Below are positions 22,969 through 34,290 of a DNA stretch of 64,000 nt, piece after piece. Position 1 is the first letter of the stretch; each line of letters begins with the position of its first letter. The notes under the pieces were generated by a model. It was not told the DNA's origin, did not search any database, and saw nothing but the letters and a program-made list of their open reading frames with translations. The DNA is taken from contig ML996702.1 of the NCBI GenBank assembly GCA_010356995.1, positions 681,653 through 745,652 of the forward strand, in the 5' to 3' direction. This DNA is from Trichodelitschia bisporula. Its lineage: Eukaryota; Ascomycota; Dothideomycetes; Phaeotrichales; Phaeotrichaceae. Both the position numbers and the translations under genes were made by a program.

Positions 22969-24328
22969 TCATCGACTAGACGTCGTGGGACTATTCCGTG
23001 TTTCGGAGGGCCGCTCGTACACATTCGTCCATTCTCGCAAAAGCGTCTCAAGTTCGGCATCGGGATCCGTATCATCCCTAATCTTTTCAGCCAGCCCTAT
23101 GCACTGATCGACATACCCGTACCCTGATGAATATTCTCGCGAGCCGGGTGACGGAGTCCGAGATCCCGACCGAGAAGGTAATGATTTCCTTTGCATATCC
23201 GAATGCTCTTTGAAGAGAGGCACGTCATCAACCCCCACGTCGCTGCTTTTATTAGCTATCTTCCGAGGCGTAGATTTTTTTTATGTCATACCTCAGATCG
23301 TCAACGACCGTCCTTGCATGGCGACCTAGGCGATACTAGGGTTCCGACGGAGGCGTTGCGCGAGAGTGGAGTGTCGAAGCAGGCGCCGCGTACGATACGA
23401 GTATCCTTCGCCTGGTCGAACTGAAAGTTGGGTACCTTCGCCTCTCACTTGTCTGTGCGTCACCCTTCGGTTCCCGGCGAACTGTTTCAATTGTAGTTTA
23501 TCGATCGTGGTGGACGGCTTTCGGATCGCGGTGCTCGACTACCCTACGGCACCCGACCTCCCGGTAGTCCTCCCTAACGTCATGCCGTTCAGACCTCCGC
23601 GAGCCATGCCTTCTGGACCGCTCTGGTCCCTGTGGTCTCTCATCGGGCATCGCGACGAAGACAAGGGCCTTAAGAGCTCACTGTGAGCTCTGGCGCGAGT
23701 TCCCCAGTGTCTGAACTTCCGACTGAAGTAGGATATTCGAAGTGATGTGGGCCAGCTTTTAGACGCCCTTAAGATTGGCGAGCAGCTCTTCCGCCTTCGT
23801 GATGCACTCGGCACCAGCATCTTCCGATACCATATACCGATTGTCCTCACTCTCCTGGTGGACATCCTTCGCATGTAAAAGCAAAGACATCATACCGTGC
23901 ATGGTTTCCTTCATGTGGTGCATTTGACTACGGGAAAGCTCCATCGAATCTTTGTTGAAATGGTACATGAGTGATTTATGTGCCAATTAGTGAAATGTAC
24001 TCTGTGTGTGCATTTACGCATTTTGCCTTGATGAACTCAACTTGGATGTCCATAAAAGCCTCTTCGCGCATAGTGTGAGAGCCCGTTTACTTCTACCAAC
24101 ATGCTATCGGATATGAGACCTGGTTCTTCTTGATGTGCTTTCTAGAAGGTAGTACCGAAGGAAGTGATAGCAAATGCCGCGCTGCTTATGTCTGAAATGC
24201 GATGTAGCATATCTGGCGCTTTTCTTTAGTCTTTGATGAAGGTTTACAGACCCCCCCGCGAGCCGGAGTCCCAAGTCTATGAGACCGGTCGCAGAGGCGG
24301 CAATGCCGAATATTTCGGTGCCGCTCAT
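22969..24328 (-). pseudogene. Decayed paralogue of the HeLo-like/helical-repeat gene
   Basis: Read on the - strand. It opens with MSGTEIFGIAASATGLIDLG (24328), the classic beginning of the fungal HeLo-like/Fungal_N domain. At 23986-23759 a frame ends EDAGAECITKAEELLANLK, which matches the second helical module of the 34.3-36.5 kb gene (DAGCCIGKAECFINKLK). At about 23120-22969 a frame reads LLREWTNVYERPSETR, nearly the same as LLRQWTNVCERPSETR at the end of the other locus. The rest of the domain and most modules are missing or unreadable. It may be a relic, or a short gene with introns I cannot place. Confidence 0.5.
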
Positions 24329-24951
24329 CGTTGATATTTTTCAAAAGTGGTTTCTTGTCGGCTCTGGTGGATGGAGAGCTTCCAGTCCCGGTCCTGGTCC
24401 GTCTGGCCTTGCGAGTGATGCTGGAATTCTTCAAAGGCCTCAGTCCTTAAGCTGGGTTGTAGAAAGCTTTGGTTTCCCAACTAAATAATCAGAACAAATC
24501 ATGGGAGAATGCAGCAGTTATGAAAGATCTCACTGCAGAATCTCTGAGCTCAATACTCTCAGGCCATCAATTGCATATGTATCGCAGCTCGTTAACTGAA
24601 AGCTGCGCAGCTTTGGGCGAGTGATGTCAGGATATGAAAGACTGAGGACTGGACGTCAAAATGTGTGGCAAATCGACGGAGAGCGGCAAGATCACCAGTG
24701 CTTTGGATATTGGAATGTGAATTTCACACCTAAGCTACCATTCGCATATCTATCGCAACACCGCAGCGTGAAGCAGTGCAGTGTCAAACATCATCAAGTG
24801 AGGTCCAGCTCTTCGTTGTCGTGGTGTGAGATTGTGTCAGATCGGAATCGGGGCTAGTCCAAAATGAGAACCAACCCCGACCCGAAGACGGTTCTACAGT
24901 TCCAAAGGCGCAACCTCAACCTCACCACCAACCAGGCCACTGGTCTTCACC

Positions 24952-25753
24952 ATGCCTCGTCTCCCTGCCATGGCCTACATCGCCAGTTTTCGCAGGCTCA
25001 GAATCAATTGCGCATTGCGACTTCGGACTGCCCTCCAAGGTCAGCTCCGCTATCTGCGGCTCGAACCATGGAATCCAAAATCGTCCTCGCGCAAGGTGCC
25101 GACGCAACCGCAACCGAAGACAGAACCGCAGATGCCGCTGAAGCCATCACAACCGATATCTCGCTTCGCACGATTCCACGGCTCGTATCTCACGACGCGA
25201 CAACTACTCTTCTCCTATGCGCAGCTCGTCCTCTTTGCTCACCTCTTTTGGACTTACGGCTTCGAACTAACCCAGCCGTGGGGGGCCTCGATGCTTCCAA
25301 CGCTACACATGTCTGGGGAATGGGTGGTAGTATCGAAATACTATCGTCGCGGGCGTGGGGTGCAGGTGGGCGATATGGTCTGCTCGCGAAGCCCGATACG
25401 GCCTACCGAGGGTATCTTGAAGCGGGTGCTGGGCATGCCGGGTGATTTGGTAATAGCTGGAGACGTACAGACTGGATCTGGGGAAATGATACAGGTACGT
25501 GGGCTCATTCACGGTTCTTTTTGCTGCATGCGGGCCGAATTGACCCTGCTAGGTGCCTGCAGGCCACTGCTTTCTCTCAGGCGATAATCAAGAGTATTCC
25601 CGGGACTCGCGACACTACGGCCCCGTGCCGCTGGCGTTAATCCGAGGAAAGGTGGTGGCGAGGGTCCTGCCGTGGCGGAACGCCTGCGTCTTCGAGAATC
25701 CCATGCAGCCTGTCCGCGACGAGGCGCTATTAGGACTAATTGGAGAACCTTGA
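24952..25753 (+). CDS. IMP1: Mitochondrial inner membrane peptidase subunit 1 (S26)
   Basis: Exons 24952-25494 and 25553-25753 give 247 residues. This serine peptidase removes sorting signals from proteins delivered to the intermembrane space. The catalytic Ser lies in GASMLPTL and the Lys in GILKRVLGMPGD; the signal-peptidase box GHCFLSGDN and DSRHYGPVP follow in order. The first 85 residues are an Arg-rich, acid-poor extension (FRRLRINCALRLRTALQGQL) fit for a mitochondrial targeting sequence and longer than in yeast Imp1. A single hydrophobic segment (LLFSYAQLVLFAHLFWTYG) anchors the domain. ATG 24970 is an alternative start. Neighbours are unrelated. Confidence 0.85.
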
Positions 25754-27046
25754 AGTTGAACTACTGTCTGTCCGTGCAAGGAGGACCGTTGGAAGCCACT
25801 CGCACTGCCCGTCGGATGATCTTGCTCCTGAAAAATTGACTTGAACTGCCGCCTCGGGATCGTGCTAACCCATTCTCCTGCTGTGCTGCAGATGGGTGAC
25901 GAGTTCGGGACGTGCTAACAAACTCTCCTGCCGTGCTGCAGACGGATGGCATGGTTGCTGCACTGGAATTCTGGATCGCTGGGACCTGGATCCCGAAAAG
26001 TTGCGGCGTCGCAGTACGCGAGTCACTTCAGAGAGCACGGTCACGGAGAGCACGGTCACAGCTCCGGCGCCGGCTCTCTTTTCGAAGTCTTCCATTCGGT
26101 ACTTCTTCCCCCGGATTACGCCCAACACGTTATCTGTCTCACAAAAGCCGTTGGAGTTTGTTTTTCTGTCAAAAGAAATTGCGGGAACGTGCACATCCCC
26201 AGAGTCCCGACTCCAGGTTACCGCTAACCCCCCAATGCCTCGCGTGGAGGACCTGCATGTTTGCCGAGACCGACTTCGCAAGCCTCACAAGGCATAGCAT
26301 GAAGCGAGTGTTTTAGGGTGGGGGTGACGTTCCTTGGCCGCTCGGTATTGATGCCACTAGAGCCGATACTCGGTGGCCATCGGAGGGTTTTTGTGTAGCG
26401 ACTGGCAGGACAGCCCCCTTCGAATATGCATTTCATCCATCGAGGACGGTTTCAATTGCTATGTTTCCGAGAAGGCTTCCCTGTTAATTCTCACTGCGCC
26501 GTTTTCCCTTCGGGATCTTTGCAGAAAGTCAAATATGCCATGGCCGGCCAACCATTCTCATATGCAAGCACACCGCATCACCCCTCTGGTACTGTACGCC
26601 ACGGATCCATGTAGTCTTGCGCCACGACTGTTCCGTCCCGTGTTTTTCTGGGAGGCTGGCCCCAGGTACGAACGCACGCCATGCAGGTGCAGGACCAATA
26701 AAGCTGTCAAATTCTCCATAGCTTCACGCTTGGGGCGTTCTGGACCACATTGTTGGGACGTCATGGACGGCACGAAGCGATTTCGGCCACTGCTTCTGCG
26801 AGGCTTGTTCTTGCGGCACAATTCCTAACGGCAAGATGTGCGCCACGCATGAGAATTACGAGATTCTTTCACGAGAGGCTTGAGGCGAAGGTGTCAGGCT
26901 TGCAGCGCATGCAGTGAGAGGCAAAAGCAATTGCAAATGGTGCTTAATTACGACAAATTGGGAATAGCCAAATCTACTGGGCCATGCAGGCTCCACAACG
27001 CCCCAGAAAAAACGAGTGCTTCCGGGTTGGGGATAGCCCCTCTCCC
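25754..27046. other. Intergenic with short direct repeats
   Basis: A 50-bp unit beginning 'cgtgctaac' at 25861 recurs at 25911 ('ctcctgc.gtgctgcaga' in both), and a 15-bp unit 'agagcacggtcac' is doubled at about 26032-26060. Open frames here have no recognisable domain. From 26850 on it is the 3' side of the next gene. Confidence 0.45.
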
Positions 27047-28678
27047 TTAATTCTCCGCGGCCGGAGCGTGGAACCTCGTCCGCCACGCCTTGCCCCAGAC
27101 TTGGGTCGCGACAATGGTGGCAAACAAGACGGCCATGATGGCACCCTGCACACCGAAAGCGATGCCGGGACCATCGCGCGCAATCCAGCGCGGGTTGATG
27201 TACGTGATGATGAAGCCGCCTGCTACTGTCAGAATCGAGAAGACACGGAAAAAAACGAGACGGAAACGTACCGAGCACCTTCCAGAAGTTGAGCCACGAG
27301 CTGGTCAGCGCGGCGTGGCCGGGGTAAATGTCCAAGACGTAGGCGCTGACGATGGTCGTGCTCGCCAGCATGACGAACGTCCCCATGCCCCAACCGAAGG
27401 CGATGCCGACCCATGACAGGCTGTGCTCCAGCGTCTGCCCGTAGAGAATGAGACCGCAAGGGCCGATGATGGCGAGAGGCCACACGGCCCACAGCCGGTT
27501 CTCGGGGCTGTGGATGCCCTTGTGCTTGGCCAGGTAGGTGTTGCACAGCCAATCGTTGAAGAAATGGCCCCAGATCTCACCGAGGACGATGCCGATGAAA
27601 GGCGCCAGGAACAGCAGGCACACAGCGGTGTCGGTGAACAGGTAAGGCGGCGGCTTGACGAACTGTGTCACCGACGTCGTGATGCCGATGGCCCAGATGA
27701 AGACGATGAAGAGCCAAATGGCCGGTACGACGATGTTCGGCAGCCAGGCCATGGCGGCCAGGTCCTTGAACACGGTTCCGACGGTCGGCCGGCCCGTGGC
27801 GCGCAACCCGGCAATGCCGGTAAGCAGCTCGATGCGGCCCTTGATGCCGGTCGGGCGGGGCTTGCGGTGGGCTGGGTCGCGGTCGTACAGGGTCTCGTCG
27901 CCAAAGATGATGATGAGCAGGGTGCTGAAGCCGTAGAAGGCGGCAAGCACGCCGAAGTCCTTCTGCCAGCTGATCTTCTGAATCAGGAAGCCGGCGATGA
28001 AGGGGCCGAGGTACGGGCCGATCAAGTAGCTGGCGCCCCAGATGTTGATCTTGCGCGTGCGCTCGTGGAAGAAGAACATGTCGTGCACGATGGTTAGGCC
28101 AATCACCTGCGGCGCGGTGTTGAAGAAGCCTTGCAGCGTGCGGCAGGCGAAGAAGCCGGCATAGCTGGTCGAGCAGGCGGCGCCGATGACGACGATGCAG
28201 GAGAGGAACTGCGACCAGAAGAGAACGGGAAGGCTGAGAGCGGGGTTAGCGAGCCGGCGGAGGGCCGGAGGTCGACGACGGTGACTTACCGGCCGTAACG
28301 CTGTGTCAAGGGAACTGCGAGAAGACCGCCCGGTCCCTGCAGGAAAATGCCACCAGAGAGGGTGTTGGCGATGGTTGGAATGGACTTATTCCAGTAGATC
28401 GCCTGAGCCTCGAAGAGCGTGGAGCCCCAGGTCATACCCCAATCCGTCAACAAGGCGGCGAAGGTAAGAGACAGCAGGACGGCATGCTTCTTCTTCCACG
28501 ACCAGTTGAATGGATCCTCGGGATCGTCAGATGGCTGAGGAACGAGGATGTGCTTGCCATCCTTTGTCGTCTTGAGGGCCTTCTCATCAGGCGTGGCATC
28601 GCTTGTATTCAGCGAGAAGTCACCCTGAGCGATGGCCTTCTCTTCGACGAAGACGCCCTTCTCTGCGTCTGAGCCCAT
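27047..28678 (-). CDS. MFS transporter of fungal DHA1 type
   Basis: Exons 28678-28290, 28233-27272 and 27225-27047 give 509 residues. A polar N-terminus ends DDPEDPFNWSWKKKHAVL, the entry to helix 1 in this group. Twelve hydrophobic segments can be traced; LAVPLTQRYGRLPVLFWS is the motif A region, and CRTLQGFFNTAPQVIGLTIV and ASYLIGPYLGPFIAGF correspond to helices 4-5. A cytosolic loop (GDETLYDRDPAHRKPRP) divides the halves. The second half includes GHAALTSSWLNFWKVL. Probably a plasma-membrane exporter; substrate unknown. Both introns are well formed. Confidence 0.85.
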
Positions 28679-30993
28679 GGCTTGATCCTTGGAGGGCGGG
28701 GGCGGGGAAGGGAAGGGGTTTGGGGGCTTGAAGGGAAGAGGGGGAGAGGGAAAAGAAGTGAAAAAGTGAAGGGGGATGCAGGAGGGGAGAATTCCAAAGA
28801 CGCAGGCATATATTCCCAACTTAACGGTCCCCAGCTGGCGTCCGACTGCGGGCTTTCAACCACAACGGGCCCCACATGGCAACCCCAGGTTTGGCCATTG
28901 CTGCGTAGTTTGTGGTCCGAGAGCGCGGGCCGGATTGCTGCACGCGTGCTGCAGGCTCGCTTGACTATCTTTTCGCTATCAGGGAGTAGCGAGTCCAGAA
29001 GCGATACTTGCGGCCTGTGGAGGGGCTCGATGTTTTGCGCCTGTGGGAGGCCGTGGGAGAGTTTGTGGTTAGCGGTTAGTTCGGGGCTTCCTCCCGCCTT
29101 GCCATGCGCCCGTGGCAATTTTGTTCCTGGCCTGTTGGCGAGCAAGGGAGGGCCTTGTGGCTGATCGTGGAAGTTGTCTCAGCCCTCTCTCTAGCCGAAG
29201 CGGCCGCCTCGCAATGGCTTTTGGCCGTTCATTGTATTTTTTGACTTCTTATTCTCACTTTGTTTTCCCCAGACTCGACACGCGAGGAGTTTCACGACCA
29301 CCTGCCGGACGGCGCATCTTGCCTCAAGGATGAGAGACAAAATCCGGAACATTGCGAGGAGGTGGTTGAGAGAAGCTCTGACCAGCGATACGGGTCCCGC
29401 CCAGCTGTTGTCTGACGGGAGAGGATCTGGGGTGAGGTTGTTCTTTGCTTGTTCCCATGGCAATCCACGCCGAGTCAGTCCCATGCGTCGACGGGAGATG
29501 GGCCTGGACCCAGCAACAAGGCTGGTGGGATGCGAGCGAGCAGGACGTCGGTCCGCAAACAACACACACACACCATCAATCTCACCCACCAGTCCTCCGT
29601 AGTTCCCATCCCGCTCCCGTACCCGTACACACCAGCGAAGACCTAAGTGAGGCGAACACTTTTAGGAGCGTGTTAGTTCGGACGTCGAGCACTACGGTAC
29701 GTTCACGAACCCGGCCTCTGGGCGACGCACCAACGGCAGGATATCAGTTCTCCTCCCACCCCCTGGCCCCCTTTAGCTCGGTCTGACAGGCTGAGAAAAG
29801 TTCGGACCTTTGGGCGCTGACGCGAAGCGCCGCCGCCATCCGCGCGTTAGTCCAAACGGACGCCTCCTATAGGCGGAGAGGCGCCCCGGCGGCCGCGGGC
29901 GTCGGGCCGGCCAGCAAACCCCTGCCGTGGCGTCGGGACGATCCAACATGCCTGTTAGAAGGGACGAATCAGGATAGTTCCTTTGCCTGTCTGCCCCCCC
30001 CCGCTCCCGGATTCTGCTACCCCGAGCTGGGTGACCCCGGGCCGTCGGGGGCTTTTTTAGCATGGGTGTGATCCGGCCGGCTGGATCGCCATATCCACGT
30101 CTGGCCCTTTTAGCACTGCACGGCCTGTTAGCGTTTACCCACGCCGCGGCTTCATCCGTTACCTATCTGGGACTGGTTTGCTGGACCTCGCATCCCTCAC
30201 TTGCCTGCTGCAATCATTCACTGGCTTCGCCTCCCGCGCCTTCGAACCAGAGGCTGGGCCCTCCCCGGTGCTGCAGAACGAGCCGTTTGGGAAAAGCGGG
30301 TGAAAAGAGCACAATGTGGCTGCTTTGCCAACCACTTCCCCTGGTATTGGGAGAACTGCTTTTGTTGCTTCGCCTACGGCCGCGGGCGCCCACAAAACCT
30401 CAACAGTCACCTTTGTCGTCATGATAACGGTCCTGAAAGCAGAAAACCGGGCGCAGAGCACAGACACAGCACGATGTTGCCATCCCGCTCGGGGCATGAC
30501 TATCTCCCGTCCATCTCCCGCCCCCTCCTTCTCCGCCCGCGCCAATGGCTGGGCCCCCCCTTGAATATCCCCCACGCTCTGCTTTGCGGCCGTGACCTGT
30601 GCTGTACCGTACCGTACGCGCAGGACCGGCGGATGTAGATCCGGTACCGTTCCTGGCGGGCGTGCATCTGGACGCATCACCCAGGATCGGACTCCGTATT
30701 GCCTTGCACAAATGACATACCGGGTTGTACGTTGTTAGCGAAGATGCGGGAGAATTGAACATTCTATATTTCTTCTCTTGACGCCATTGCGCCCTCCCGC
30801 CCGTCATTCTTTCGAAGTCTCAAAACTCATATAAGCTGCCCCGCCGATCGTCGCTCCGCCAGCGCTTCTTTCCGTTCCGTGGTCTAGACGCTTTCACTAG
30901 ATTCTCGCCGATCGTTCTCCACCCCTCCACACTCTCTCTTTCTTCACTTAGGTCATCGTCGCGAGGCAGCGTAGCCCCGCAGACCTCGCCGCC
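28679..30993. other. Large divergent intergenic region
   Basis: Lies between two divergently transcribed membrane-protein genes. Open frames are GC-rich shadows without domains. Around 29800-29930 there is a very GC-rich stretch with inverted 'ggcgcc' and 'gcctcc/ggagg' elements. A TATA-like 'catataagc' lies at about 30827, some 160 bases before the start of the rhodopsin-domain gene. Confidence 0.4.
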
Positions 30994-32497
30994 ATGTCTT
31001 CGGGCCCTCCAGTGTATGACTACAAGGACGTGAACCTCGCGCCCGGTGTGAAGGCGGCAAATTGGACCGAGGCCGCCGTTGCGATTATCTTCGTGATCGT
31101 GCGCATGTACACGCAGGTGTTCATCGTGGGCAAGGTCGATATCGAAGATTGGGTCATTTTGGGCGCACTGGTGCGGATTCCACCCTCCTTCATCACGGGA
31201 ACATAATGCTAACGAGGCAGGCCACGGCACTCGCCAACACCATCCTCCTCACCATTGCCATGGACTGGGGCGTGGGCCGACATATGCAGTTCCTGACGCC
31301 GACGCAAGCGGTCAACGCCATGAAGTTCGAGTTCATCAGTCAAGGGCCCGGCCTGTTCAGCGCGTGCCTGGGACGGATTAGCTTTGCGTTGTTTTTGCTC
31401 AAGTTTTGTCGTACGGTGCGTTGAGGAGTCGTTCTTTTGGGAGAGGGCGTTGCTAATGTGGAGCAGAAGAAGTGGCGGTTGAATCTGGTGTGGTCTGTGG
31501 TCTGGGTGCAGGTCGTGAGCAACATCCTCTGCTACCTCCTCATTGTCCTGCAGTGCGAGCACATGAGCAAGCTGTGGGATCCGACTACCCCGGGCAAGTG
31601 CTGGACGCCGAAGGTACAGGTGATTTCGGGGTATGCTCTGGGTGGTAAGTTGCCGATTCCGCGCCATTGGAACTGAGCTTCCAGACTAATGATCGCAGTT
31701 ATCAACACGATTCATGATATCGTTCTCCTTGTCGTCCCCATGGTCATCATGACCGAGCTCAAGATGCGCCTCCGCGTCAAAGTCGTCCTCACCCTCGTCA
31801 TGGGCACGTCTATCTTGTAAGTACCCCCCCTTTCAACCCCCAAACCAAAACCACTAACATTCCCCCAGCGGCGTCGTCTCCTCTGTCCTCAAAACCATCG
31901 CCCTCGGCACAATCGGCAAGCGCGGCGACTTCACCTGTAAGCCCTCACACCAACCCCCCCATCCCAACCCCACTAATCCCCCTAGACGAAACAATCCAAT
32001 TCATCATCTGGCTGACCGTCGAAAACTACGTCATCATCTGCGCCTCCTCTGTCCCCTCCTTCCGCCAACTCTTCGTCTCCTTCAAACGCCGCGGCACAAC
32101 CGTGAACTCCTTCCCGCTCTCCGGCTCGGATGGCGAAACCGGCAAGCGCGGCCGCACGCCCGGTCCAGGCACTAACACATATGGCGGCACCAACCGCACG
32201 GCCACGAAGGTAGGCACTTTCTACGACGACCTTGATGACCCGGAGCTCGGCGGCGAAGGCAAGGGGCGGCGCCACACTGGGCGCACGAAGGACGGGTACT
32301 CGAGTAGCGAGGAGCACATCGTCTCCTCCCCGACATGGGTGACGGCGGAACGGGGACCGGTCGGCGGCACGGGGGTCGCGCGCCCAGGCGGCATTACGAA
32401 GACTATGACTACGAAGCTTACGTTTGAGGATGCGAGTCGGGGGGCGGGGGGGGCCGGTGAGCTGGTCTCGGCCGGGGGCGCTCGGGCGAAGTATTAA
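30994..32497 (+). CDS. Fungal rhodopsin-domain integral membrane protein (Pth11-like family)
   Basis: Exons 30994-31170, 31221-31415, 31467-31644, 31699-31816, 31869-31936 and 31986-32497 give 415 residues. Seven hydrophobic helices are seen: AAVAIIFVIVRMYTQ with the IEDW acidic loop, TALANTILLTIAM, LGRISFALFLLKFC, VVSNILCYLLIVL with the QCEHMSKLWDP..GKCW loop cysteines, VINTIHDIVLLVVPMVI, VVLTLVMGTSI and FIIWLTVENYVIICASS. This order matches the fungal rhodopsin/Pth11-like fold. No CFEM domain precedes it. The cytosolic tail is about 145 residues, Ser/Thr/Gly-rich and likely phosphorylated. Such proteins are thought to be GPCR-like surface sensors; ligand unknown. Confidence 0.88.
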
Positions 32498-34265
32498 GCT
32501 CGAATGGTTATTGTGGATGATGTTTTCTTGGGGCGAAACGGTTATTCGGGAATTCAAATGGGGACAGCAGGCTTTATGTTGCGTCCCCTCTAGGGCGCCT
32601 TACGATAAATGGGCTTGATGCCCTTAGAATCGCTATGACGGCGGGTTTGGATCTGTATTGCTAGAATAAACCGGGGCTTATGGCTTTGGTGCCAGGGTTT
32701 CTTTTTCCCTTCGAGATGCTGGATCTTGATGCTTGCTTGTGCTCGACTGACGTTGCGCCTTCGACGCGGCTGGCGTCTGCCCCGGTAACACGGCAACGTT
32801 CTGAGGTCACACAACATGTAAGCCAGGATCGCGACCCCAAAATCCCAGTCGACGGGTGGACCGGTAGCACAATCATCAACGTCATCCGTTCTTCGGCATG
32901 CAAGCGGATACCGTTGGTCACGCACAGCCCTATCAATAATCATTCTCCTCACCAGCCTCAATACCACATTCCCCCTTCCCTCTCCCAAATCCCGAAAACC
33001 CGTTTCACCTTTCTCCGGCCCAACTTGCCTATCCGTCGTCAGATATGCAACATCCATTGCGCGCACCCTCTCCACTCGGCTCCATGATCCCCATCCCCAT
33101 CCAAGCTCTGGGAACAGACATGTCCCATTCCAACCCCTCCCCCAGCCATCTTCCAGGGTCCCCTCGTTAAAAAAAAAAACCTCAATTCCTTCATCCTTCC
33201 GGGACTGGACAACCCCCCCGACCTCGCCTCTTTCACCATCGACAACCCATCAGACATCATTCTCTCCCGGACGCTCACTTGGCCGAATGTCATCACGTCC
33301 GCTGACCCATGTTAATGATCTAAAACCGCAGGAGCCCGACTCCTTCACCCCAGCTTGCCATAATCTAACGCAAGGTCGAAAGGGCATTGTTGCTTTGCAC
33401 TACCATCGGCAAGTCAATACTTTTCCCAACCGAAGCCCGATTCTGGAGTTGAATAAGAGCCCAGTCGAGGTGCACGTCGTCCAGCGGAGGAGACGAAACG
33501 CATTCAAGGCCTCCGGATAGAGTGTTCACTTCCTTCAGCGTAGGCTCCGGCCCGACAGAAACTCTTCATTGGAGCACGAGACGAGGCGGCTAAGGAGGAT
33601 TACGACCTTAAGCGAGGATGGCCGTCTTCATCGGAGAAGTGCGCGGCATCCTGAGATGCCTCGAGCCGGCATCAAGTCGTCTGAGCTCAATATTTGTCCA
33701 CGTGGTTTCTATCGGCGTAAATGCCATTGAGGTTAGTGAATAAATCGTCAACCTCCTGGTACGCGTCTAGAGTGGAGGGAGAAGGCACGCTGGCAGATAG
33801 TATCGACGATGGTTCTTCGCGATGGAACTCGCGGTAGTCTTTAGTTCTAGAACTAGCGTTTTCATTCCAGTCTATCCCATGGGTGTCGCCGCCGATTGCT
33901 TTGAACGTCTCGAAACGTTGAGAGCAATCATAGGAAGTTCATTCTGTTACCAAGGGAGAGCACCTAGTAACCTCGTTCTTCTTCTTAATATGATCTGCTC
34001 CCGTATCAGAGACGCTTGAGGAGCTGTAAAACTTGCCTAAAGAAGAAGTTCGCGTAAATTTAAGCGATCAACAGCAGGCTTGACGTCGGACGGTTAAATG
34101 CGGGGGCGAAAGATCGCCGACCTGCAGCACGAGCCACATACGCGTTACCCGTACAAGCCCCGTAGGAGAGAACGCGTCTCGACAGTAACATCACACAACA
34201 CCAAAAATGAGCGGCCTCCGATGCATAGCAGGTACGCGTCCACAACAGCATCACACAGCACCAAA
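32498..34265. other. Intergenic, no convincing gene
   Basis: A 161-codon Arg-rich frame on the - strand (33075-32590) and a few small frames lack domains. A poly-A run of ten lies at about 33170. The last 80 bases hold a partial duplication of the start of the next gene. Confidence 0.4.
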
Positions 34266-34290
34266 ATGAGCAACTTCGAAGTCCGCAGCA
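34185..34290 (+). repeat. Duplicated start region of the HeLo-like gene
   Basis: The stretch 'catcacacaacaccaaaaatgagc' (about 34190) recurs as 'catcacacagcaccaaaatgagc' (about 34248), followed in both by 'gcatagc'. Each copy has an ATG-AGC start; only the second leads into the open domain frame. Confidence 0.7.

Noticed and set aside
32590-33075. 161-codon Arg-rich frame on the - strand
   Set aside because: No domain or splice partners; sits in a gap with several short competing frames.
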